The notes under the pieces were generated by a model. That model was given only the letters and a program-made list of their open reading frames with translations, was not told the origin of the DNA and did not search any database. A stretch of 27,366 nt of DNA from contig JAEENW010000079.1 in NCBI GenBank assembly GCA_016283945.1, positions 1 to 27,366 on the forward strand. The letters run 5' to 3'. The stretch comes from Bacillota bacterium. Its GTDB lineage: Bacteria > Bacillota > Clostridia > Peptostreptococcales > Anaerovoracaceae. Positions 15,877 to 23,600 of this stretch are shown here, in pieces (within the stretch, counting starts at the first letter, position 1; every line of letters starts with the position of its first letter). Position numbers and translations under genes: made by a program.

Positions 15877-15892
15877 AGATCAGGAGACTGCA

Positions 15893-16300
15893 ATGAACGA
15901 AAAACGATTGGATGTGGAAGAGCTTTATATCGGAAAGAACATGAACTGCGCCGAGAGCACTCTCAGCTTTATCAACGAAAAGGCGCAGCTCGGCATCGGC
16001 AGCGATGACCTCAGGATCATCGGAGGCTTCGGAGCCGGAATGGGCTGCGGAAAGACCTGCGGCGCCCTCGCCGCCGGAATAGCCGCCATAAGCGCCCTTC
16101 TCATCGAGAAGCGCGCGCACGACGTCCCCGGCTTCAGGGGAATATGCGCGGATTACGTAGCCCGCTTTGAGAAGGAGTTCGGCGGCACGGACTGTGCCGA
16201 GCTCAAAAAGAAGTACTTCAGGGAAGGCGTCAGGTGCGCCGAGCTCGTGAACGCGAACGCGGAGCTTCTGGAGAGCTTCCTCGAGGAGCTCAGAGGATAG
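15893..16300 (+). CDS. C_GCAxxG_C_C family protein (cysteine-rich, probable redox or metal protein)
   Basis: 135 residues. The family signature is a run of spaced cysteines: Cys19 in MNCAEST, Cys52 and Cys56 in GAGMGCGKTCGALAAG, Cys85, Cys101 and Cys115. The protein is small and soluble with a predicted helical fold. In other anaerobes the family is thought to bind metal or work in thiol redox; the function is not established. The ATG at 15893 is chosen because AGGAG lies 6 bases upstream; an upstream in-frame ATG would add seven residues and would swallow that site. Monocistronic, behind a long repeat-rich leader and just before a tRNA gene. Confidence 0.92.
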   Translation: MNEKRLDVEELYIGKNMNCAESTLSFINEKAQLGIGSDDLRIIGGFGAGMGCGKTCGALAAGIAAISALLIEKRAHDVPGFRGICADYVARFEKEFGGTDCAELKKKYFREGVRCAELVNANAELLESFLEELRG

Positions 16301-16370
16301 ATTCAGTCAGCTCTGGGTGGAGATTCCGACAGTTCAACTTGACCGCCCTGCTCTCCCACGCCGATTCCGC

Positions 16371-16399
16371 TTGAAAAACCCGCCGGCATGATATATAGT
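16371..16399 (+). promoter_or_regulatory. Promoter of the tRNA-Ser gene
   Basis: TTGAAA (16371-16376), 17-base spacer, TATAGT (16394-16399), 26 bases before the mature 5' end. Confidence 0.75.
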
Positions 16400-16425
16400 A
16401 ATAAAGCTAGCCGTCCGGCAGACAC

Positions 16426-16514
16426 GGAGAAGTATCGAAGCGGTCATAACGGGGCTGACTCGAAATCAGTTTGACGGAAACGTCACGTGGGTTCGAATCC
16501 CACCTTCTCCGCCA
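16426..16514 (+). tRNA. tRNA-Ser (anticodon CGA, reads UCG), CCA encoded
   Basis: Folds completely by eye. 7-bp acceptor GGAGAAG (16426-16432) with CTTCTCC (16504-16510), discriminator G16511, then CCA. D stem TCG/CGG. Anticodon stem GCTGA/TCAGT with loop CTCGAAA and anticodon CGA at 16461-16463. Long class II variable arm GACG-GAAA-CGTC. T arm GTGGG-TTCGAAT-CCCAC. A long variable arm plus the anticodon fixes serine. A dedicated UCG reader suits a GC-rich genome. Confidence 0.97.
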
Positions 16515-16614
16515 TATTTAAAACCTCCCGCCTTGGCGGGAGGTTTTAAATATGCATATGATAAGAGGGATTCGAAGTTTATGCCCGAAGGGTAAATCCC
16601 ACCTTCTCCGCCAT
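16496..16614 (+). repeat. Duplicated tRNA-Ser 3' end (attachment-site-like direct repeat)
   Basis: The 20 bases 16496-16515 (T-arm end, acceptor strand, CCA, T) recur exactly at 16595-16614, 99 bases downstream, beyond the tRNA terminator. Just before the second copy, GGGATT and AATCCC arms enclose unrelated sequence, so the copy is not a working tRNA. This is the usual footprint of tyrosine-recombinase integration into a tRNA 3' end. Confidence 0.8.
16514..16553 (+). terminator. Terminator of tRNA-Ser (bidirectional palindrome)
   Basis: Perfect 19-base arms (16514-16532 and 16535-16553) around TT: an A-rich flank, CCTCCCGCC/GGCGGGAGG core, then TTTTAAATAT. Confidence 0.93.
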
Positions 16615-16668
16615 TGCCCTGCAGATAAAAATGCGTCACCCGTCCTAAAACGCCGGGAAAATGTGTTA

Positions 16669-16677
16669 TGTTATAAT
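16669..16677 (+). promoter_or_regulatory. Promoter candidate for the sensor operon
   Basis: TG-T-TATAAT, extended -10 (TATAAT at 16672-16677), 73 bases upstream of the first sensor gene; no good -35. Confidence 0.6.
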
Positions 16678-16736
16678 TGGATATTTGTGAAGTACGGCGA
16701 TCTGCCTGAAACGCAAAGCAATTCCGGATCTGATGT

Positions 16737-16753
16737 AAGGAGGCAGCAGCTTG
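16737..16753 (+). promoter_or_regulatory. Strong ribosome binding site before a TTG start
   Basis: AAGGAGG (16737-16743), 7 bases, TTG (16751-16753). The strength and spacing of this site decide the TTG as the start of the first sensor gene. Confidence 0.75.
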
Positions 16754-18397
16754 AAGCGCGGAGGCAGCAAGGATATATGGCTCTTTTCAGGCCTTTTGCT
16801 TCTGGCCGGGACCGCCTATATGTTTACGAGGACGGGGATCGCTGCCCTTGACACCCTAATGTTCTGCGCCAACTTCATGATCTACATCGCGCTGCTGATC
16901 TCGTGGATCTACTCCGTGCGTAGCAGGCTCCTGCCGACGAAGGCCCGCAGCTACGCCGAGGCGTCGGCGCTTCTGATGATCGCTGAGCTTCTGGTCCGCT
17001 TCCTCAGGTTCCGCGTGCTGACCGGTATCGCAGTCAGACGTTTCGCGGACTACGCTTACAACATTCCCCTGATCCTCATACCGACGCTTTTCCTGATGAC
17101 CTGCGTCCGCATACGCCGCGGCGAAGGCGGGGAAAGGAGAGCGGCCGAACGGCTGCTCCTGATCCCCTCAGGCGTCCTGCTGCTTCTCATCCTGACCAAC
17201 GACCTGCACCAGCTCTTCTACCGCCGCCTCATCCCCCTGTCCGAGTTCCACGGCATAGTCGGTACGTATACCTACGGGCCGCTGTTCTACGCCATGTACG
17301 GCTGGATGGGGATAGTCCTGATCGCCGGCCTTCTCATCCTTATCAGCAGGACCTGGAAGCAGAACATCCGGGGTCTGAGCTGGTTCGCCGCTGTGCTCGT
17401 CTTCTGGGGCGCTGTCAGCCTTCTGAACAGGCTCGTGCTGACGCCTCATGAGACGCTGCGCATGTTTCACGCGCCGGAGATACACGTCTTCAGCCTTCTG
17501 GGCTTATTCGAGGTCTGCATAAGGAACCGCCTCATCCCCTACAACGAAAACTATACGGGCTTCTTCTCACGGCTTGGGCTGCCAGTCCTCATAACCGACA
17601 GCTCCCTGAAGCCCGTATACGCGACCGACGTCCCTGTGAGCGCTTCGCAGGAGCAGCTGAAGGAGTCGCTGGAGTCTCCCGTATATATCGACGGCGATAC
17701 CCGCCTCTCGGGCATGAGCATGCTCCCCGGCCTCGTATTCTGGACCGAGGACGAGAGCGAACTGCACAGGGAGAGCCACAGGCTCGCTGAAGCCAACGAG
17801 ATCCTGAGCGAAGAGAACGGCCTCATAGCCGTCGAGAACGAGCTGCAGGTGAAAAAGGCGCATCTCGACGCCCAGGCACGGGTCTACGACAGGATCTCCG
17901 CGGCGCTGTATCCAAAGCAGAAGCGCATAGAAGAACTGCTGAACAGCGCTTCCCCGGAATCGGACAGCTTTCCGGCCGTGCTGGCTGAGTGCTGCGTACT
18001 GAACGCCTACTGCAAGCGCAAGAGCAACCTCATGCTCCTCGAGGAGGAGAGCCTCCCGCGCCCGAACCGCGAGCTCTTCCTCGCGATGCAGGAGACGGCC
18101 CGCTTCCTGAAATGCCGCGGGATCGACGCGGCCGCCACGGGCGTGGAATACTCTGACTTCCCGCTGGCCCGGATCCACGAGCTCTATGACAGCTTTGAGA
18201 TCCTGATCGAGGCGCTCCTGCCCGTCATGCGCAGGATGACAGCCTCTCTTACGCCGGACGGGGTAAGGCTCACAGTCGAGGCTGACCCGGACGCGGAGAT
18301 CGGCGCAGCCCTTCCCGGGACGCCGCTCCCCGTGGAACGCGTCCTGAGCGACGGATGCCTCTTCCTCACCATAAGGGCGAAAGGAGGCGCCGGATGA
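16751..18397 (+). CDS. 7TM sensor protein with degenerate histidine-kinase module
   Basis: 548 residues from a TTG start backed by AAGGAGG. Residues 8-230 contain about seven hydrophobic segments, as in the 7TM N-terminal sensor region of some clostridial kinases (HisKA_7TM type). A small PAS-like domain (about 275-335: GLPVLITDSSLKPVYAT) is followed by a coiled coil (340-390: EDESELHRESHRLAEANEIL, ENELQVKKAHLD). The C-terminal 150 residues look like a dimerisation helix pair plus ATPase fold (VYDRISAALYPKQKRIEELL; HELYDSFEILIEALLPVM), but the N-box asparagine and glycine-rich loops are missing, so it is probably a pseudokinase. Stop and next start overlap as ATGA, indicating translational coupling to the kinase that follows. 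Signal unknown. It probably senses an extracellular or membrane cue and works through its partner. Confidence 0.85.
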   Translation: MKRGGSKDIWLFSGLLLLAGTAYMFTRTGIAALDTLMFCANFMIYIALLISWIYSVRSRLLPTKARSYAEASALLMIAELLVRFLRFRVLTGIAVRRFADYAYNIPLILIPTLFLMTCVRIRRGEGGERRAAERLLLIPSGVLLLLILTNDLHQLFYRRLIPLSEFHGIVGTYTYGPLFYAMYGWMGIVLIAGLLILISRTWKQNIRGLSWFAAVLVFWGAVSLLNRLVLTPHETLRMFHAPEIHVFSLLGLFEVCIRNRLIPYNENYTGFFSRLGLPVLITDSSLKPVYATDVPVSASQEQLKESLESPVYIDGDTRLSGMSMLPGLVFWTEDESELHRESHRLAEANEILSEENGLIAVENELQVKKAHLDAQARVYDRISAALYPKQKRIEELLNSASPESDSFPAVLAECCVLNAYCKRKSNLMLLEEESLPRPNRELFLAMQETARFLKCRGIDAAATGVEYSDFPLARIHELYDSFEILIEALLPVMRRMTASLTPDGVRLTVEADPDAEIGAALPGTPLPVERVLSDGCLFLTIRAKGGAG

Positions 18398-19788
18398 GCT
18401 CGTATTACAGCCTCCTTGAAAGAGGAGCGTCGCTCCCGCTGCTGCTTGCCGCGCTCATACTCGCCATAGGGGGGACTGCCGCCCTGCTCTTCTCCCTGCG
18501 GGAGAGAAGGAGCGCGCGTCAGGCCGCCTGCGCTCACGCTCTCGCCTGCTTCGCGCTTTTCGTCTTTCTGCTGAACAGCTATGATATCGTGTGCTTCCCC
18601 CAGACGGAGGGAGCGTCGATAGACGGGACCGCCTTCCCCTATTCACTGCCATGGCCGGTCTTCGCCGCTCTGGAGGCGCTCTCAGCGTCATTTCTGGCGT
18701 TCAGCTTCCGGGACTTCAGGAGCTACAGAGCGAGCACCGTAACGCCGGATACCATACACAAGGCCGTAGACCTGCTTCCAGAGGGCATATGCGTGAGCTC
18801 CCAGGACGGCACCGCCCTGCTCTCTAACCTGACCATGGACCACCTGTGCCGCGAGCTGACAGGCGGGCGTCTGTCAGATGTCCGCACGCTCCTGTCCAGG
18901 CTCGAGGCGGAGGGAGAGGATCAGGGCGGAAAGCGCCTGATGCGCATGCCGGGCGGAGAAGTCTGGCTCTTCTCCTCCGGGACCATCACCGAAGACGGCG
19001 CGGAGTACGGCCGGACCAGCGCGGTGAACGTCACGGAGAGGTACCGGATCACGGAGGAGCTCAGGGCAAAGAACGCCCGCCTTCTGGACATCCGCCGCCG
19101 CATGAAGGAGGCGTCGGAGCTTTCGGCCGAGATGTTCGTCAAGCAGGAGGAGGCCTCGGCCCGCATAGCCCTGCACAACGAGCTGGGACAGGTCCTTCTC
19201 ATGGGCCGCCACTATATAGAACATCCCGGCAGCGCGGATGCTGCCGCCGTGGCGATGATCACCTCGCAGATGAACCGCTTCCTGCTGGGAGAAAACAGAG
19301 ACGCCGCTCAGGACGGGATCCCGGACAGCGGCCGTACGGACGTAAGCTCAGGCGCGGAAAGCAATGCCTGCCGGAGCGCGGAGGATGAACTGCGTGAGGC
19401 TGTCCGCATGGCCGGCAGCATAGGCGTCAGCGTGGAGATCAGCGGTCTGGACCCGGTGACGGGATACGTATGCGGCCATCCCGTTGACCGCGTAGCTCTG
19501 TCAATACTCTCTGAGGCCATACGAGAGTGCGCCGCGAACGCCGTAAAGCATGCCGGGGCGGACAGCATATCCGCCGTGCTGAGACCGGAAGGCGCGGACG
19601 GATTTGAAGCAACCATCACCAACAGCGGAAGGCCCACTGAGGGGCCTATAGACGAGAGCGGAGGCCTGCTCTCCCTCCGCCGCCGCGTCGAAGCCGCGGG
19701 CGGGACGATGATGGTGCAGAGCTCCCCCGCCTTCTCGCTCACCATGACCTTCGCCGGCCCGTGCCGGGAAGGTTCCACATGCGAATAG
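18394..19788 (+). CDS. Sensor histidine kinase (NarL/GHKL-type, HisKA_3-like)
   Basis: 464 residues. Two or three N-terminal membrane segments (about 12-35, 43-62, 85-103) are followed by a PAS-like domain (115-215, ending VNVTERYRITEEL) and a helix with the likely phospho-accepting His261 in ASARIALHNELGQVLL. The ATPase domain has N box ECAANAVKHAG (Asn382), G1 TITNSG and G2 ESGGLLSLRRRVEAAGGTM. All catalytic elements are present, unlike in the upstream protein. The frame is open 13 codons farther upstream, but the ATG at 18394 has AAAGGAGG at 6 bases and overlaps the upstream stop as ATGA, so it is chosen. A terminator follows. Expected partner: the LuxR-type regulator downstream. Confidence 0.93.
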   Translation: MSSYYSLLERGASLPLLLAALILAIGGTAALLFSLRERRSARQAACAHALACFALFVFLLNSYDIVCFPQTEGASIDGTAFPYSLPWPVFAALEALSASFLAFSFRDFRSYRASTVTPDTIHKAVDLLPEGICVSSQDGTALLSNLTMDHLCRELTGGRLSDVRTLLSRLEAEGEDQGGKRLMRMPGGEVWLFSSGTITEDGAEYGRTSAVNVTERYRITEELRAKNARLLDIRRRMKEASELSAEMFVKQEEASARIALHNELGQVLLMGRHYIEHPGSADAAAVAMITSQMNRFLLGENRDAAQDGIPDSGRTDVSSGAESNACRSAEDELREAVRMAGSIGVSVEISGLDPVTGYVCGHPVDRVALSILSEAIRECAANAVKHAGADSISAVLRPEGADGFEATITNSGRPTEGPIDESGGLLSLRRRVEAAGGTMMVQSSPAFSLTMTFAGPCREGSTCE

Positions 19789-19843
19789 CCGGAATAGTCC
19801 CCGCAGACTGCCACAGGCCCCGCGCCCTGCCTCAACCGCCGTG

Positions 19844-19870
19844 ACGCTCCTCAAGAAGGAGCGTTTTTTA
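19844..19870 (+). terminator. Rho-independent terminator of the two-sensor operon
   Basis: ACGCTCCT (19844-19851) and AGGAGCGT (19857-19864) around CAAGA, then TTTTTT. It separates the sensors from the regulator gene, which must have its own promoter. Confidence 0.92.
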
Positions 19871-19990
19871 TATTCTCAAAATGGTACGAACGGGTGATAT
19901 GTTTTCTCATCCATCGCCTATACAATGAATATGGGAAATTATACTCATTTGCAGCCGGAGGATCCGGAGAAGAAGGGATGGTGATGATAT
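19871..19990 (+). promoter_or_regulatory. Upstream region of the response-regulator gene
   Basis: AT-rich stretch with two possible -10 elements (TACAAT at 19921-19926 and TATACT at 19940-19945), neither with a recognisable -35. AATGA (19924-19928) and TCATT (19945-19949) form a spaced dyad that could be a regulator site. A weak -35 would fit activator dependence, perhaps autoregulation. Confidence 0.35.
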
Positions 19991-19993
19991 TTG
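19980..19993 (+). promoter_or_regulatory. Ribosome binding site before a TTG start
   Basis: GGTGAT (19980-19985), complementary to the 16S 3' end, is 5 bases before TTG 19991-19993. Nearby ATG and GTG codons are in other frames, so TTG is the only sensible start. Confidence 0.65.
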
Positions 19994-20659
19994 GAAGATC
20001 GCGTCAGGGTCGTCGTAGCTGACGACCAGAACATATCCCGCGGATTCTTCGAGATGTATGTCCGCGCGTCCACGCGCTACGAGCTGGCCGCTTCTTTCAG
20101 GACGGCGCGCGAGGCGGTGGAGTTCGCGGATGAGCGCGGAGCCGATCTGCTGATCCTGGACGTCATGATGCAGGAAGGGATCGACGGGCTCACCGCCGCG
20201 GAGGAGATCAAAAAGAGCCACCCCGAAATGAGGATCATCCTCACCACCTCAAGCTCAGAGACCAGCTGGGAGGACGAGGCCCGGAGGATAGGCGTAGAGA
20301 GCTTCTGGTACAAGGAGTACGACGATCACAGCCTGATCGAGATCATGGACCGCACGATGGACGGCGAATCGGTCTATCCGGCCGAGCCGCCCAGGGTGAG
20401 CTTCGGCAAAGCCCTGCGCAGCGACCTCACTCAGCGGGAGCTCGACGTGCTCAGGGAGCTCACCGCCAGCCTCACCAACGAGGAGATAGGCGAAAGGCTG
20501 AACATCTCCGCGAACACAGTGAAGCGGCATTTGCAGAACCTCATGGAGAAGACGGGCTTCGGCAGCCGCCTCGAGCTGGCGCTGCAGGCGAGGCTCCTGG
20601 GCCTGGTTATCCATGACGATGAAAGGAGAAACGACAATGAAGCACATGATCAGCGCTAA
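19991..20659 (+). CDS. NarL/LuxR-family response regulator
   Basis: 222 residues. Receiver domain (1-125): acidic pair Asp11-Asp12 in VADDQN, phosphorylation Asp57 in LILDVMM, Thr86/Ser87, and Lys108 in FWYKEYD. LuxR-type helix-turn-helix (144-205): LTQRELDVLRELTASLTNEEIGERLNIS and ANTVKRHLQNLMEKTG. It binds DNA after phosphorylation, probably by the kinase encoded upstream. TTG start, see the ribosome site. The last 23 bases overlap the start of the dockerin-protein gene, so the surface protein is in the same transcript and translationally linked. The tail after LGLVIHDD is charged and probably flexible. Confidence 0.95.
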   Translation: MEDRVRVVVADDQNISRGFFEMYVRASTRYELAASFRTAREAVEFADERGADLLILDVMMQEGIDGLTAAEEIKKSHPEMRIILTTSSSETSWEDEARRIGVESFWYKEYDDHSLIEIMDRTMDGESVYPAEPPRVSFGKALRSDLTQRELDVLRELTASLTNEEIGERLNISANTVKRHLQNLMEKTGFGSRLELALQARLLGLVIHDDERRNDNEAHDQR

Positions 20660-23600
20660 ACGCCTTTTGAGCGTCCTGCTGGCGCTCGTCCTGGCGCTGT
20701 CCGCCCTCGGGCAGCTCGAGCCTCCGGCCCACGCTGCTGAGCCGTCCTTCGGCACGGTCCTGATCAACGACGCCGACGGACAGAGCCTGAAGGCCCAGCT
20801 CGAGGCGGACGGCAACTTCATCATCAAGCTGAACACGGACGTCCACGCCTGGATCGGGGAACCGGGAGACAACAGGAATCTTCCTATAGTCCGTTACTGG
20901 TGCACCCTCGGTTCCGGCATCAAGGTCCTTGATCTCAACGGGCACGACTTAAAGCTCTCATACGATGCCGAGACCGGAAGTCTGGGTGATCCTTACCACG
21001 AGATATCTATGGGCTATCCTTGGAGCAGCTGGGAGTCCGCCAAAGGACACCCGATGGCGATGCTGCGCGTCGTATCGGGCTCTGAGCTCGTGATCAACGA
21101 CGCCGGAGACATCGGAGAGATCAACTATGACGGATATATCGATACAAAGTGCTTACCGGGCACCCCTTATATGGAGCTCAGGAACCTGATAGAAGTCGAC
21201 GGCGGAAAGCTCACCGTCAACGGTGGAAAGCTCCACGCGGGGCGCTCAAAGAAGTTCTACTGCGCTTATGATGCCGAATACTACTGGGCGCAGATCAACG
21301 GTACCGCCGTCGTCCTGAACAGCGGACAGGCGGTGATAAACGGAGGTAACTTCCACGGGCGCGGATACGCCGAGATCAAAAAAGGCTCTGCGCCGGACAT
21401 CAGGGCGTCGGCGATAAAGGCCGCGGGCGGAAACCTCAAGATCTATGACGGCGAATTCTGGGGCAACGGCTGCGCGGACGTGCTGCAGGTGAGCAGCGGA
21501 GCAACGGTCAGCGTTTACGGCGGCCGCTTCAGCACCCACAAGCAGAGCGACGGAGTCTGCTTCGAGGGTCAGGAGGCCGGCGAGATAGGCGACGCTTTCG
21601 CCTATCACGAGACCTCCTACGGCAAGATCGGTCTCCCGGCGTCGGCATTCCGCGAGGTCAGGACCTTCACGGAAGTCTACAGGAGCGGCACCGGATACCT
21701 GACCGCGAATCAGGTCGCGGCGGGCGGCGCCGACGACGTCAGCCGCACGATCTACGTCTTCCCCGTCGAGAATCAGGGAGGCACAGTCTATCAGCGTGTC
21801 GGCGATTCCTTAGTCGAGCTCGCCGAGGGCACGACCATAGAGTGGGACAAGCTGACCAATCTCCGCCTGAGATTCACTCACGACCAGTACTATCCGCATA
21901 ACCTTACGGGGATCTACGAGGTCTACGGGCAGGATTACGGGCACACTCACGCCCTGATAAGCACCTCCCCCAAAGGGAAGAACCAGGTCGCCAGGCTCGA
22001 CGCGTCGTCCGGCTCGGACAACGTAGAGCTGAATAACCTGCCTCAGAGCGCGAAGGACGCGCTGGAGGTCGGAAGGATCTACTATCTGACCGTGCGCGAC
22101 TACGAGAAGTGGATGACCCCGACCGAGACCAGAGAGATCAACTACAGCGCCGACTCCAAGCTGATCAAGCTGAAGATCGTCCCGCCCGACCTCTCCGGCG
22201 TTGATATCGACATGGGGCTGAGCTTCAAAAACTCCCTAAACTCCTCGGGCAAGCCGCAGATAAGGCTGGTCGCGACAGGCGACGCCAGCTGGGGAAACCT
22301 CGACAGGTGGAAGTACGACGGCACCATAAGCCGCTACGAGCTCGTGTTCATGTACAAGGATACTTCCAATCAATGGAAGAGCTATACCACCGGCACCGGA
22401 AGCACCTATATGCCGAGCGATATCTACCGGGGCGTAAGCCAGGCCAGGCTGACGCTGCGCCTGTATAAGGGCAGCACGAAGATCGCTGAAAAGGAAGTAT
22501 ACAGCGACGTCGTATGCTTCCCTGACCTCGCCTCGAGCCCGGCGGCCGACAGCAACGGCCGGGTCCTCGTCGACCGCGCTGCAGGCGCAAATCACGACGT
22601 GACCCTCAGCCTCGCGCAGTCCAATGCGGGAACGGCCGGCCTGTTCTGGCACAAGGACGGGACCAAGCTCTCAGGAAGCTCCGGCCTCAGGAACTACAGC
22701 GTGACCGTATCCAGCGGCACGGCGGGCTGGTACGGAGTGGGCTACACGATCGGCGGCAAGGATTACTTCAGCGAGCAGACCTTCTACCTCGGGACCAAGG
22801 CCGGGACCTGGAACGTCAGCATCAGCCCCTCAGCTACGGTATATGACCTCAAGGCCGACGGAAATGCCGCCCCGAGGCTGACCGCCAGTCTGTCGGGCTC
22901 CGCACCGGCCATTGCGCAGTACAAGTGGCATCCGGTCAGCTGGCCTGAAGGAGCAAAGCCGAACGCCTTGAACGTGCTGAGCAATCCGGAGAACTCAAAT
23001 ACCATACTCATCTCCAGGATCTTCGGCAGCGCAGGGCATGAGACCTCAGCGTTCGTAGAGGGTACCTACAGCTTCTCCGTCACCGCGACGGATACATGGG
23101 GAGACTCGGTGACCTCCACCCCCGTGAGCATCACCGTGCGCCGCACCCCGCAGGGGCTGGAGCTCTGGCAGGATTACCAGAGCGACTCCTGGCATGAGCC
23201 GGCTTATTCCAGCCTTCAGAGCAAAGCGGTCGAGGTGACGGACAGCTTCATCGTACTGCACGACGAGTACTCGACGGATTCCCTCAGGGCGGTGTTTACC
23301 CCGGAGAATGCCTCCGCGGCTTCCATCTCGCTCACGGCCTCACACGACAGCGTGTCGGTCAGCGGCAGCGGCGACGTGATCAGCATCACCGGCAGGGGCG
23401 ACTCGAGCTCCGTGATCACGGCGACCGCCGAGACGAGAGACGGTACGATCTCCGCGTCTACCACGGTCCTGATCCCCAAGACCCGATATCTGGTGAACTT
23501 CCCCGAATCATGGCTCGATATCGAGGCGGGAGAGAATGTGCATCGAGCCTCCTGGGTCTACACTGATTACACCGCGGAGCTCACCTGGTATTATTCCAGC

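Noticed and set aside
16561..16614. Second tRNA gene
   Set aside because: Only the T-arm end and acceptor strand are present; no 5' acceptor strand, D arm or anticodon arm can be found.
16552..16851. 99-codon plus frame across the second tRNA fragment
   Set aside because: It covers the attachment-like repeat and promoter and runs out of frame into the 7TM sensor; no motif or ribosome site.
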